Positions 47,357 through 56,532 of a DNA stretch of 64,000 bases are shown one piece after another (position 1 is the stretch's first letter; each line of letters begins with the position of its first letter). Position numbers and translations under genes: made by a program. The stretch is taken from the NCBI RefSeq assembly GCF_001267405.1, contig NZ_CP012369.1, forward strand, positions 150,001-214,000, written 5' to 3'. The notes under the pieces were generated by a model. The model made no database searches and was not told the DNA's origin. It worked only from the letters and a program-made list of their open reading frames with translations. Origin of the DNA: Moorella thermoacetica. Lineage in GTDB: Bacteria > Bacillota > DSM-521 > Neomoorellales > Neomoorellaceae.

Positions 47357-48736
47357 CTACATGGTGAGCTGGCCGCCGGGTACGTCGATTATCTGCAAGA
47401 CCTTTTCTTCCTCACCGGTCAAGGCATTAATATAGTTGAGGTAATAAGTGTTGTCCATTTTGGTTTTAACCTCGTAGGTCAACTTCTCCTGCCCCCCGGG
47501 CAAGGGTATGAGGGCCAGCCTGACGCCTTCTACCTTGATCCCGGGGTTTATTTTGGCCCGGGCCTGCTCTGGTGTCAGCTTCGGCCGGGGCAGATCCCGT
47601 TTGTGGTGGGACATATAATAGGGTGTGGCGTCCCAGCCGGTTATTTCGCCGTTGTCCAGGGCGACCTTCACCTTCACCTGATCCGGGTAGAGGATGACAT
47701 CCCCTTCCTTGGCGGCAAAGGTGATGACCTGGTTGTTATCGGTGCGTACCGTGTAGGTCGGCTGCATCCCGGTGAAGCCCTGGGCCTGGAGAAAAGCCCT
47801 GGCCTTTTCCAGGGCCGCGGCGGCGTCCAGGGTAGGAGCTCCTACAGGACGGGTGTTTAACAGGGAGACGATCTGGCCGCCCTGCTTGCTGACGTCTATA
47901 TGGGTCGTCACATTGGGCCGCCTGCTATCCAGCAGCCGGAGGGAAAAGGTGGGGATGCGGCCGTTGCTGGTGCGAGTGGCCTGGACCCGGTAATTGCTGT
48001 TACTGGCGGCGTTGCTGAAGTTCATCGCCCGTCGTTCAGCCTCGGCCTGGGTTACCTCGCCACCACCCAACCCCAGGGGTCGCTGTTTCTCCAGGTGATC
48101 GGAAAAGGGGCCGTCATAGTTCAGGCTGGGGAGGGTCTGCAGGCGCCGGTCGGTATTGACGAAACCATCCAGGGGGCCGGGTCGCGCCTCGACCGGAAGG
48201 GCCCGGCCGGCTATGGTCCGCGGCAGGGACGGCATCTTGAAGCCGTAAAAGCTGCTCCAGCGCAAAGTCTTGCCGGCCACCTGGCCTTCTGTCTGGTGCA
48301 AATCGGCGGCCAGACGCCCCATTTCTTCCCGCAGGCTGGCCAGTTGCTGCCTTTCCTGGGGGGTCATTTCTTCGCCCCGGGCCAGTTTTTGCGCCAGGTA
48401 GTTACTGTAATCGCTGGTCTGGGACAGAAATTTGCTGGTATTCACCGGTTTAAAACCGGGGGTGGGGAGCTGGGTCAGGGAGTGTTGCGCCGCAGCCGCC
48501 TGGTTCCAGGCTTCCGTCAGGTGGACGGCCTGTTGACGGGGGGAACTGCTGGCCAGGGTTTTGCCCATACTTACCTGGGCCTGCTCGACATAGTTCAGGA
48601 GATTATAAAAATCACGTTGGCCGCCGGCCTCGACGGCGTTGGCCAGGGTTAGCCGGTTGGCCCTCTCCCACAGTCCCCAGCCGATAGCCAGCAGGAGGGC
48701 CAGGGAAAGGAGAATGGTTGAAAGCTTGCGTGTCAA
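47357..48736 (-). CDS. ypeB: Germination protein YpeB
   Basis: A 459-residue protein with one N-terminal membrane helix (about 5-22, LSTILLSLALLLAIGWG) and C-terminal PepSY-type repeats (AAAALEKARAFLQAQGF region and LTPEQARAKINPGIKVEGV). YpeB stabilises the lytic enzyme SleB in the spore and is processed at germination. It starts with TTG 48736, 30 bases after sleB, forming the sleB-ypeB operon. Confidence 0.93.
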   Translation of the reverse strand: MTRKLSTILLSLALLLAIGWGLWERANRLTLANAVEAGGQRDFYNLLNYVEQAQVSMGKTLASSSPRQQAVHLTEAWNQAAAAQHSLTQLPTPGFKPVNTSKFLSQTSDYSNYLAQKLARGEEMTPQERQQLASLREEMGRLAADLHQTEGQVAGKTLRWSSFYGFKMPSLPRTIAGRALPVEARPGPLDGFVNTDRRLQTLPSLNYDGPFSDHLEKQRPLGLGGGEVTQAEAERRAMNFSNAASNSNYRVQATRTSNGRIPTFSLRLLDSRRPNVTTHIDVSKQGGQIVSLLNTRPVGAPTLDAAAALEKARAFLQAQGFTGMQPTYTVRTDNNQVITFAAKEGDVILYPDQVKVKVALDNGEITGWDATPYYMSHHKRDLPRPKLTPEQARAKINPGIKVEGVRLALIPLPGGQEKLTYEVKTKMDNTYYLNYINALTGEEEKVLQIIDVPGGQLTM

Positions 48737-48766
48737 GTTCCAACACCTTCCTTTTTTGGGATTTGC

Positions 48767-49258
48767 TTAACGGGCGAAGACATGGCGGCCGATCTGGGTG
48801 AGAATGCTCCTGGTCCAGATCCAGGGGCTGACTTCCTTAGCCGGGTTCCAGAAGAACAGAGCCCCGTAGGTGGGGTCCCAGCCGTTCAGGGCGTCGGCCG
48901 CCGCCCGGCTGGGGGATGCCAGGTCCGTGACCTGCCAGATACGGCCGTTGCTTACGCTCTCAAAGGCCCAGGGTTCAAAGATGACGCCGCTGATGGTGGA
49001 AGGGAAGAGGGGGCTGCGGACCCGGTTGAGGACGACGGCACCCACGGCCACCTGGCCCTCGTAGGGTTCGTCACCGGCCTCGGCGGCAATCAACCTGGCC
49101 AGGAGATTCATTTCATCACTGGTGCCCACCGGCGTCCCGGCCTGGGTGGGGATGGCGCCGGGGGCCTGTCCCTGGTGGTGATACTGCCACAGGGCGGCAC
49201 TGAGCAGGGTGGCTGCCAGGAGGACCGGCAATAGTAAGCGCAGGCGACGAGGAAGCAT
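48767..49258 (-). CDS. sleB: Spore cortex-lytic enzyme SleB, short form
   Basis: A 163-residue secreted enzyme. Signal segment about 5-25 (LRLLLPVLLAATLLSAAL); catalytic Hydrolase_2 domain from MNLLARLIAAEAGDEPYEG, with the glutamate in LIAAEAG as the likely catalytic residue. The peptidoglycan-binding repeat found before the catalytic domain in Bacillus SleB is absent. It should cut cortex muramic-lactam peptidoglycan in germination. Confidence 0.92.
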   Translation of the reverse strand: MLPRRLRLLLPVLLAATLLSAALWQYHHQGQAPGAIPTQAGTPVGTSDEMNLLARLIAAEAGDEPYEGQVAVGAVVLNRVRSPLFPSTISGVIFEPWAFESVSNGRIWQVTDLASPSRAAADALNGWDPTYGALFFWNPAKEVSPWIWTRSILTQIGRHVFAR

Positions 49259-49295
49259 GGTCTGGTCCTTTCCTCCTTCATTTATTTTTCAGCCT

Positions 49296-49326
49296 TAGTG
49301 TGGATAGGCAACCGTAACCTTATACA
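49296..49326 (-). promoter_or_regulatory. Sigma-G-like promoter of sleB-ypeB
   Basis: On the minus strand -35 TGTATA (49326-49321), 18-base spacer and -10 CACACTA (49302-49296), close to the forespore sigma-G consensus (TGAATA, CATACTA). This agrees with the known forespore expression of sleB-ypeB. It directly abuts the terminator of the upstream gene. Confidence 0.6.
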
Positions 49327-49350
49327 AAAAAAGAGCGCCCGGGGGCGCTC
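49326..49350 (-). terminator. Intrinsic terminator after the 49352 gene
   Basis: GAGCGCCC (49333-49340) pairs with GGGCGCTC (49343-49350), followed on the minus strand by seven Us. Confidence 0.88.
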
Positions 49351-49351
49351 G

Positions 49352-49759
49352 CTAGCTATTGCGAAACCGGCTACTGCGGCTATGATACTGCGGCTGTTCT
49401 TCCTCCGTGGGGGTGTTTTCTTCCCCGGCCTCCTTTTCCCGGGCAGCCTTGCTCTCTCTGGCGCTCATAAGGAGATTCATCAGGCTCGTTAACAGGGCGG
49501 GGTTTTTGCCCAGGAGACCGGCCAGTTCGCCTGGCGGTTTGAGGTTTCCGGACCCAGCCTGCCCCAGAACGGCGTTTAGAGCCTCCTGGATGGCGTTGCC
49601 GGCCCGTGCCGGGACGCTGACGTTGCCGTTGAGGAGGTTCAATATTCCCAGGAGATCGATCAGACCCACCAGCCCGGCCAGCTCATTGAAGCTTAAGGTT
49701 TGTTGTTGCTGGGGTCCCAGCAGTTGCATCAACATCTCGACCAGATCGGTTTTTTCCAA
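49352..49759 (-). CDS. Hypothetical protein, helical with charged tail
   Basis: About 135 residues, not recognised. The middle is hydrophobic and helical (LVGLIDLLGILNLLNG and LTSLMNLLMSA); the tail is strongly charged (KAAREKEAGEENTPTEEEQP). TTG 49759 has GAGGGG eight bases before it; GTG 49768 is in frame but too close to the site. It is monocistronic, with its own terminator, and next to sleB. A spore role is conceivable only from position. Confidence 0.65.
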   Translation of the reverse strand: MEKTDLVEMLMQLLGPQQQQTLSFNELAGLVGLIDLLGILNLLNGNVSVPARAGNAIQEALNAVLGQAGSGNLKPPGELAGLLGKNPALLTSLMNLLMSARESKAAREKEAGEENTPTEEEQPQYHSRSSRFRNS

Positions 49760-49926
49760 TCCCGCCACCCCTCTTTGGCAAAAATTGCAGGCGTTTGGCC
49801 TCTTGATTTAAATATATGCGACCGGCGGGGGATGCAAGTGCTGCACCAACCCCTTTTCACCTGCATATTTTTAACTAAGGAGGATTTTATTTGCTTTACT
49901 AACTTCAAAGATAGGGGGGTACACAG

Positions 49927-50160
49927 GTGGGCGACCATATCGTCGATCCCAATCTCTTGGCCGTTATCCAGAGCCTGAAGCCCTATATGAGCAGCCGGGC
50001 TTTACAGTGTACTGAGTTGGCGGAAACCCTCCTGGAGGTCCTTGCCAGCGAGGAGGCGCGGCGGGTTCAGGAGAAATTGCGGAATTTGCGGGTGGAATAT
50101 AAACAAACAATCCAGGTGTCCGGGTTACAGAAGAAAGAGTTCAGGAAAAATGATAAATGA
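49927..50160 (+). CDS. Small hypothetical protein
   Basis: A 77-residue helical protein without known motif. GTG 49927 follows AGGGGGGT. The middle (LQCTELAETLLEVLASEEA) is amphipathic; the end is basic (KKEFRKNDK). The coding frame has a clear ribosome site and chromosomal codon use. Confidence 0.55.
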   Translation: MGDHIVDPNLLAVIQSLKPYMSSRALQCTELAETLLEVLASEEARRVQEKLRNLRVEYKQTIQVSGLQKKEFRKNDK

Positions 50161-50269
50161 AAGGATGGCCAGAGAGGGCGGGACCCTTTCTCTCTTTTTT
50201 TAATCCTCATTTTACTGCTGCTGTCCACCGGCAGTTTCCCCGGGCCCGGCACCTCTCCAGGTAGTAAAC

Positions 50270-50680
50270 CTAAGAATAGTGCAAACGAAGGCGGGCCGGC
50301 CTGGAGCCGGCAACCCGGCCGGCAGGGTGGGTGGCCGCCGGGGCGGCTGGCGGAGGGACGATTCCTGGTACCGAACCGCAACCCTCGGATTTCCCGGCCG
50401 GGCCGGCAGGGATTGTTCCAGAGCCAGGCCCGGCGGCCGGGGGCCTTTCTCCGGTGGGAGGGCGCTGGGGGGAGTGGACGACGGTCAGGCTATTTAAGAT
50501 TACCTCTTCTTCCCAGGCCAGCCGGCCGTTTTCGTATCGCCGGCGGCGGATTTCGGCCCTGGGGATAAAGGCTGAGACTTCGTGGGGCAGGTCGTAAGTC
50601 AGGCGGCGAATAACCCGGATGACGGCATTATCGATGTGGAGTTCAACTTCGTCGGTGTTCAAGTGGCAATCGGACAGCAA
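50270..50680 (-). CDS. Hypothetical protein with proline/glycine-rich tail
   Basis: A 136-residue protein, unknown. TTG 50680 has GGAGGT eight bases before it. The N-terminal half is beta-like and ordered (VELHIDNAVIRVIRRLTYDL then AWEEEVILNSLTVV); the C-terminal half is proline, glycine and alanine rich and may be disordered. GC skew makes the far 3' end of the frame uncertain. Confidence 0.5.
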   Translation of the reverse strand: MLSDCHLNTDEVELHIDNAVIRVIRRLTYDLPHEVSAFIPRAEIRRRRYENGRLAWEEEVILNSLTVVHSPQRPPTGERPPAAGPGSGTIPAGPAGKSEGCGSVPGIVPPPAAPAATHPAGRVAGSRPARLRLHYS

Positions 50681-50729
50681 GGGAGACACCTCCTTTGCTG
50701 CCAGTATATGCCATGGAGGGTGAGGTTGC

Positions 50730-50771
50730 AAAAAAATTGATGGCCGGCCCTTTTTCCAGGGACCGGCCATC
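50730..50771 (-). terminator. Intrinsic terminator after the FmdB-like gene
   Basis: GATGGCCGG (50739-50747) pairs with CCGGCCATC (50763-50771), partial inner pairing CCC/GGG, then a U run on the minus strand (A run 50730-50736). Confidence 0.85.
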
Positions 50772-50773
50772 TT

Positions 50774-51013
50774 TTAACTGGCTTTGCTTACTTCAGAGGT
50801 TTTGCTCTCTTCTTTGGCTTTGTTTTTATATTCCTGGCTGCGGTTTTCGGTGGTGTAGAAACCGCCGGCCTTATAGATAACACCTATGTTGCGGCTGATT
50901 ATCCGGTGCACCGGACCCCCGCAGGTGGGGCATTCCATTAGCGGCGGGGCGGTTATCCTCTGTTCTTTTTCAAATACCCCGCATTTGGCACATCTATACT
51001 CGTATACTGGCAT
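50774..51013 (-). CDS. FmdB-family zinc-ribbon protein
   Basis: A 79-residue protein. MPVYEYRCAKCGVFEKEQ and ECPTCGGPVHRII form the two CxxC pairs of the putative regulatory FmdB zinc ribbon; a lysine-rich tail follows. ATG 51013 has GGAGGTGG before it, so the longer frame from 51049 is rejected. The role is unknown; FmdB-like proteins are linked to C1 and urea/amide operons in some bacteria. Confidence 0.87.
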   Translation of the reverse strand: MPVYEYRCAKCGVFEKEQRITAPPLMECPTCGGPVHRIISRNIGVIYKAGGFYTTENRSQEYKNKAKEESKTSEVSKAS

Positions 51014-51313
51014 GGCTACCACCTCCGCTGGTCGATTTAGTTCCAGCATTGGTTATACGCCAGGAACCTTAATTTGTCAAGACCGGGCCGCTGTCCGGGC
51101 AGCACCCCTGTTGTTGAACGGTGTTTGATCGGGTATGTTATGATGAAAGAGGATTCCATGGGGGCTTGCGCCCCCGCCAGCGAACAATGCAATTTGAGCT
51201 TAAATAAAGCCGAGCCGCCGCTTTAGCAATTGAGCACATAGTTTGCAAGCCAAAAACCACCGGGGGCCGGAGGCTGTACCCTTCAGCCCCCAGGAAGCTT
51301 AAAGTGAGGTTTT
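51014..51313. other. Intergenic region before pucR, with a repeat element
   Basis: No gene. Bases 51157-51205 (CATGGGGGCT...CGCCAGCGAAC...ATGCAA) resemble 43499-43546 near thiI. A GGGGGC...GCCCCC stem spans 51262-51291, just before pucR, and could fold in the leader. Confidence 0.4.
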
Positions 51314-52990
51314 ATGGGCATAACGGTAAGGGAAGCCTTGAAGCTGGGCGGCCTGCGCCGGGCTAAAGTAGTGGCCGGCGAGGCCGGGCTGGAAAGAATT
51401 ATAAAATATGTGGACATCCTGGAGATACCCGATCCCCGCGGGTGGTTCAGGGCCAACGAGCTTATCATTACAACTAGTTATGCTATCAGGAACGATCCCC
51501 GGGCGCAGGCGAATCTACTGCTGGAGCTGGCCAGGACAAATGGGGCCGGCCTGGCTGTAAAGTTCGGCCGTTTTATCGGCTCGGTACCGGAGGAGATGCG
51601 GCGCCTGGCGGATGAATTAAAGATACCCCTCCTGGATGTTCCCGATGATATTCCCTACGTCGAGATTACCAACCCCCTCATGGCGGCCATTGTCAATGAA
51701 CAGGCGCGGCAACTGGAGTATTCGGAAAGGGTCCACCGTGAGCTCACCAGGGTGGCCCTGGAGGCGAGCAACATCCAGGCGGTGGCTGCGGCCCTGGCGA
51801 CCCTGGTGGAGCGGGAGGTGGTTATTTGCGACGAGGAATTGCAGCCCCTGGCAGTGTCAGGGGCAGTGTCAGGTAAGGGGTCTGCGGGCGGGTCCCTGCA
51901 ATTGCCACCGGAGGAAATCAAGAGGTTACATTCAGCCCAGAAAGCTGTGGAGATAACCCTCTGGTCCAGGAATGTCCGGAGGCGGTATTTTGTCGCCCCC
52001 ATTGATGTCAGGGAGCACCGCTATGGCTATATACTGGTGGATGGGCAGACGCCCCTGAGTGAACTCAATCAGATCGCCCTGGAACACGCCGTCACAGTGA
52101 CGGCATTGCAGATGGTCAAGGAAGAAGCCGTTGTCGAGGCCCGGAGGAGCCTGCAGCGGGATTTACTGGAGGACCTGATAGCCGGAGCCCTGCGCCACCG
52201 TGAACTCGCCATCAGCAGGGCCGAGGCCCTGGGGATTCTCCTCGAGGAACCCAAGGTCATTATGGCCATTGATATAGATGATTTCACCGGTTACCTCCTG
52301 CACCAGCCCGGTGCCCAGGAGGCCAATGCCGGCGTGTTAAAGCGCCGCTTCCACCGGGCGGTAAACTCCTGCTTCATGGCCTTTGACCGGCGGGTGCTGA
52401 CCGTGCAGCGCAGTGACAGTGTTGTCGGCATTTTGCCGGCAAACGGCAGGGAGATCCGGGGGGCGGAAGACTGGCGGGTATTGCGCGGTATGCTGCAGGA
52501 ACTGGCCGCTTCTATCCAGCTTAAAATCGCCCGGGAACTGGATGGCGTGACCGTTACCATTGGGATAAGCTCCATAGCCGCGGATCCTATGGAGATTAGC
52601 GAGCGCTACCAGGAAGCGAGGACGGCCATCAGGCTGGCCCGGCGTCTCAATGGGAAAGGCACCGTCGCCTTCTGGGAGGATGTGGAGTTATATCATGTCC
52701 TGGGACAATCGGGTGAGACCCTGGAGAGGTTTTACCGTTCGGTTCTGGGGGAACTGGACCGGCCGGAAGTGAAAAACCGGGAAGAACTCCTGGAAACCCT
52801 GCGGGTCTATCTGGAGTGCCAGGGGAATGTAATGGCTTCCGCCGCGAAACTCTATATCCACCGCAACACCATGCGCTACCGTTTACAGCGGATTGAGGAG
52901 CTCCTGGGGCGGGACCTGGATTCGCCGGATGAACGGCTGGCCCTCTGGCTGGCCCTCAAAGCCCGGGGCCTCATCAGGTCGGAACAGTGA
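51314..52990 (+). CDS. PucR-family transcriptional regulator
   Basis: A 558-residue regulator. N-terminal PucR sensory domain about 1-125 (GITVREALKLGGL), a central GGDEF-related and GAF-like part, and a C-terminal PucR helix-turn-helix (VYLECQGNVMASAAKLYIHR then NTMRYRLQRIEELLG). PucR controls purine catabolism in B. subtilis; relatives respond to many nitrogen compounds. It starts the co-directional transport and catabolism cluster 53118-59170 and is the likely activator. Confidence 0.9.
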   Translation: MGITVREALKLGGLRRAKVVAGEAGLERIIKYVDILEIPDPRGWFRANELIITTSYAIRNDPRAQANLLLELARTNGAGLAVKFGRFIGSVPEEMRRLADELKIPLLDVPDDIPYVEITNPLMAAIVNEQARQLEYSERVHRELTRVALEASNIQAVAAALATLVEREVVICDEELQPLAVSGAVSGKGSAGGSLQLPPEEIKRLHSAQKAVEITLWSRNVRRRYFVAPIDVREHRYGYILVDGQTPLSELNQIALEHAVTVTALQMVKEEAVVEARRSLQRDLLEDLIAGALRHRELAISRAEALGILLEEPKVIMAIDIDDFTGYLLHQPGAQEANAGVLKRRFHRAVNSCFMAFDRRVLTVQRSDSVVGILPANGREIRGAEDWRVLRGMLQELAASIQLKIARELDGVTVTIGISSIAADPMEISERYQEARTAIRLARRLNGKGTVAFWEDVELYHVLGQSGETLERFYRSVLGELDRPEVKNREELLETLRVYLECQGNVMASAAKLYIHRNTMRYRLQRIEELLGRDLDSPDERLALWLALKARGLIRSEQ

Positions 52991-53117
52991 GCTGTGCGAG
53001 TTGCACAAAACAAGCCCCGCTATTTTTATGCCGTTCGGCCATGGATGCCAGGCGGCTTTTTTTATATAATCCTGCTCTAGGTATTAATTTGTCGATATTT
53101 GTAAAGGAGGATCAGGT

Positions 53118-53753
53118 ATGCTGGCGGTTATTAGAGTCCTGACTACTGACGACGAAGACCTGCTAAATGCCCACGGCCGCCTGATCAGCGAGCGCTACGG
53201 GATACCTACCCGCAGCTATTGCATCCCGGATCAGCCCCGGGGCATTTATGACGACGAGACTGAAAGGGTGGCTGTACCCAAAATTGTGCAGCTGGCCCGC
53301 CGGGTCGAGGAGGAAGGAGCCGGGGCGATCTTTATCAGCTGTGCCGCGGATCCGGCCCTGGCCGAGGTGCGGGCAACCTGTAAAGTACCCGTTATCGGCG
53401 CCGGGTCGGCGGCAGCGGCCGTAGCCCTGGCCGCAGGGGAAAGGATAGGGGTTTTAAACCTCATGGAATCTACCCCGGCAGCCGTGGCCGCGGTCCTGGG
53501 CCGGCGTATGGTTGCCCAGGCCAGGCCCGAGGGGGTTACCAACACCCGGGACCTGATGACACCCGAGGGCAAAAAGCAGGCCCTCAAGGCCGCCGGGTTG
53601 CTGGTCGAAAAAGGAGCCGACGTCATCGTTTTTGCTTGTACAGGTTATTCAACCATTGGCCTGGCAGGAGACATAAAAAAGCATTTAGGGGTAAGGGTCA
53701 TCGATGCGGTGGAGGCCGGTGGACTCATCGCCTCGTATGTCCTGCCGCGCTGA
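53118..53753 (+). CDS. Aspartate/glutamate/hydantoin racemase family protein
   Basis: A 211-residue protein. The two expected cysteines are in IFISCAADPALAEV near 76 and VFACTGYSTIGLA near 174, typical of cofactor-free racemases. It might racemise an amino acid or hydantoin released from an imported compound. ATG follows AAAGGAGG. First metabolic gene of the cluster. Confidence 0.85.
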   Translation: MLAVIRVLTTDDEDLLNAHGRLISERYGIPTRSYCIPDQPRGIYDDETERVAVPKIVQLARRVEEEGAGAIFISCAADPALAEVRATCKVPVIGAGSAAAAVALAAGERIGVLNLMESTPAAVAAVLGRRMVAQARPEGVTNTRDLMTPEGKKQALKAAGLLVEKGADVIVFACTGYSTIGLAGDIKKHLGVRVIDAVEAGGLIASYVLPR

Positions 53754-53769
53754 AAGGAGAAGGAGTAAT

Positions 53770-55350
53770 TTGATCGAAGGGAAAGCTACAGTGGAAAAGC
53801 ACCCCAGGGCATTTGAACCAGCCGTCCTCATCCTCAATATTATTCTCTCGGTATTGGGGTCGATTATCGGTCTGCAGATCCTTACTACCCTGGGGGTCAC
53901 ACCCAACACGGCCATCATTGGGGTACTGGTAGCCCTCGCCCTGTCGCGCATCCCGGGAGGGTGGATGGCCAAATACCGTTCCATTCACCGCCAGAACCTG
54001 GTCCAGTCGACCATTTCCGGCGCCACCTTCGGGGCAGCCAACTCCCTGCTGCTGCCTATCGGCATTCCCTACCTCTTCGGCCGTCCCGACCTGGTTGTGC
54101 CCATGCTCATAGGAGCGACCATGGGCATGTTCATTGACTGGGCCATGCTGTACTGGTTCTTCGATTCCCGGATTTTCCCCGGCCAGGCCGCCTGGCCGCC
54201 GGGTGTGGCGGCAGCCGAAGCCATCTATGCCGGTGATGAAGGCGGCAAGAGGGCCTGGTTACTCGTCTGGGGCACCATTATCGGGATCATTGGTTCTTAC
54301 TTCAAGGTTTCCATGTCCGCCTTCGGGGTGGCCTTTATCGGCAATGTCTGGGCTTTGACCATGTTTGGCCTTGGGCTGCTGCTGAGGGGTTATTCTGTAA
54401 AACTCTTTGGCTTTGATATTGATAAACTCTATATCCCCCACGGGATGATGATTGGAGCCGGTCTGGTGGCCGGAATCCAGATATTGCTCATTCTTCTAAA
54501 GGGAAGGAAAGAAACGACGGCTTCCGGGGATGCCCCTGCGGCCGCTAACTATACGCGGAGTGAAAAACAGGTCGCTAAAGGCCTGGCCCGGGGTTTTGGC
54601 CTCTATATCGTCGCAGCCCTGGTCCTGGCCATGCTGGGCGGCCTCTACACCAGCATGCCGGCGTGGCAGTTGCTGTTCTGGGCCGTTTTCGCCGCCGTTT
54701 CCTGCATCCTGGCTGAGTTTATCGTGGGGCTTTCAGCCATGCACGCCGGCTGGTTCCCGGCCTTTGCCACGGCCCTGATTTTCCTGGTCATCGGCATGGC
54801 CCTCGGCTTCCCGGCCCCGGCCCTGGCCCTGCTGGTGGGCTTTGTCGCTTCGGGGGGGCCGGCCTTTGCCGACGCCGGTTATGATTTTAAGGCCGGCTGG
54901 ATCCTCAGGGGTGAAGGCCGGGATCGCGGTTTTGAGCTTGACGGCCGCTGGCAGCAGTTCCTGGCAGGTGCTTCAGGCCTGGTCGTGGCCTGGGCCATGG
55001 TCACCCTGACCCACGGTATCTATTTCCGCCAGGGCCTCTTCCCGCCGGTGGATAAGGTTTACGCGGCGACCATCAAAGCGGGGGTAGACGCGGCTATCAT
55101 CAAAAATCTGGTCCTGTGGGCCATACCCGGAGCCCTGATTCAGGCCCTGGGCGGTTCTGAAAAACAGCTGGGCATCATGCTGGCCACCGGCCTTTTAATC
55201 CTCAATCCCCTGGCGGGTTATGCCGTGCTGGCGGGGATTTTGATCCGCACCCTGGTTTTGAAGTTTAAGGGGCGGGAAGCGGAGACCCCCATGACCATCC
55301 TGGCAGCTGGCTTTATCGCCGGCGATGCCCTCTACGGTTTCTTTAACTAG
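53770..55350 (+). CDS. OPT-family oligopeptide transporter
   Basis: A 526-residue membrane protein with about 14 hydrophobic segments. LSVLGSIIGLQILTTLGVTP at the N-terminus and SGATFGAANSLLLPIGIP are typical of bacterial OPT proteins, proton-linked importers of peptides or metal-siderophore. TTG 53770 follows AAGGAGAAGGAG; GTG 53791 is an alternative. The upstream ORF extension lies in the racemase gene. Confidence 0.87.
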   Translation: MIEGKATVEKHPRAFEPAVLILNIILSVLGSIIGLQILTTLGVTPNTAIIGVLVALALSRIPGGWMAKYRSIHRQNLVQSTISGATFGAANSLLLPIGIPYLFGRPDLVVPMLIGATMGMFIDWAMLYWFFDSRIFPGQAAWPPGVAAAEAIYAGDEGGKRAWLLVWGTIIGIIGSYFKVSMSAFGVAFIGNVWALTMFGLGLLLRGYSVKLFGFDIDKLYIPHGMMIGAGLVAGIQILLILLKGRKETTASGDAPAAANYTRSEKQVAKGLARGFGLYIVAALVLAMLGGLYTSMPAWQLLFWAVFAAVSCILAEFIVGLSAMHAGWFPAFATALIFLVIGMALGFPAPALALLVGFVASGGPAFADAGYDFKAGWILRGEGRDRGFELDGRWQQFLAGASGLVVAWAMVTLTHGIYFRQGLFPPVDKVYAATIKAGVDAAIIKNLVLWAIPGALIQALGGSEKQLGIMLATGLLILNPLAGYAVLAGILIRTLVLKFKGREAETPMTILAAGFIAGDALYGFFN

Positions 55351-55391
55351 GTATATAAAGCCAGGTGGCGGTAGTGAAAGGGGAAATGGTA

Positions 55392-56483
55392 ATGGGCTCA
55401 AGGATAATCCTTGATAATGAGGTCGTGGAGGCGGCCGTCCTGGGAGGGGCCATCCTGGGCGGAGGCGGGGGCGGCTCCATGGAAATGGGGCGCCAGGCCG
55501 CCCGCCTGGCGGTAGAACTCGGCAGTCCCGAATTGATAACCCTGGATTCCCTCCCTGAGGACGCCGTCCTCCTTACCGTTTCGGCTGTAGGCGCGCCGGC
55601 GGCCAGGACGGTCTATGTCAAGCCGGTGCATTATATCCGTACCGTGGAGTTATTTCAAAAGTACACGGGCCAGGAGATCCGGGGCTTAATCACCAATGAG
55701 TGCGGCGGCCTGGCTGCTGTCAACGGCTGGCTGCAGGCCGCCGCCCTGGGGATACCGGTTGTCGATGCCCCCTGCAACGGCAGGGCCCACCCCACCGGGG
55801 TCATGGGCTCCATGGGCCTGCACCGGCTGTCCGGTTATGTTTCCCGGCAGGTGGCCGTTGGCGGCAACCCGCAAACCAATAGCTATGTGGAGGTTTTCGC
55901 CTCCGGGTCCCTGGAGACTGCCGCCGCCCTGGTCCGGCAGGCCTCGGTGCAGGCCGGCGGCATGGTGGCCGTGGCCCGGAACCCGGTTACCGCCGGTTAT
56001 GCCAGGGAGAATGCCGCCCCCGGAGCCATCGGCAGGTGTATTGCCGTGGGCCGGACCATTATCGAGAACCGGTCCAGGGGGCCCCTGCCGGTCATCGAAG
56101 GGGTGGCCGGGGTTTTACAGGGAGAGATTGCCTTTACAGGCCGGGTAGCCGCCGTCGACCTGGAAACGACCGGAGGTTTCGACGTCGGCAGGGTGGTTGT
56201 CCGGGATGGTGACAGGCTGGCAGAACTCACCTTCTGGAACGAGTATATGACCCTGGAAATCGGCAGTGTGCGGAAAGGGACCTTTCCTGACCTGCTGGCC
56301 ACCATGGACCTGACCACCGGCCTGCCCTTATCTTCGGCGGAGATCAAGGCCGGCCAGGAGATAGCCATTCTACACGTTCACCGCGACCGGCTGATCCTGG
56401 GGCGGGGCATGAAGGCCCCCGAACTCTTCCAGGTGGTCGAAAAGGCCACCGGCAAAGAAGTAATCAAGTATATCTTCTCATAG
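55392..56483 (+). CDS. DUF917 protein (hydantoinase/CoA-type unknown enzyme)
   Basis: A 363-residue protein. ILGGGGGGSMEMGRQAA near 20-36 is the glycine-rich DUF917 start; NECGGLAAVNGWLQAAALG and DAPCNGRAHPTGVMGSMGL follow. DUF917 proteins are often annotated near hydantoin and amino-acid catabolic genes; no reaction is proved. ATG 55392 has AAAGGGG eight bases before it. Confidence 0.83.
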   Translation: MGSRIILDNEVVEAAVLGGAILGGGGGGSMEMGRQAARLAVELGSPELITLDSLPEDAVLLTVSAVGAPAARTVYVKPVHYIRTVELFQKYTGQEIRGLITNECGGLAAVNGWLQAAALGIPVVDAPCNGRAHPTGVMGSMGLHRLSGYVSRQVAVGGNPQTNSYVEVFASGSLETAAALVRQASVQAGGMVAVARNPVTAGYARENAAPGAIGRCIAVGRTIIENRSRGPLPVIEGVAGVLQGEIAFTGRVAAVDLETTGGFDVGRVVVRDGDRLAELTFWNEYMTLEIGSVRKGTFPDLLATMDLTTGLPLSSAEIKAGQEIAILHVHRDRLILGRGMKAPELFQVVEKATGKEVIKYIFS

Positions 56484-56532
56484 GCATCTTCGCCAGAGTT
56501 ATTTCCATTTCCAGACGAGGGGTGTATTGACA

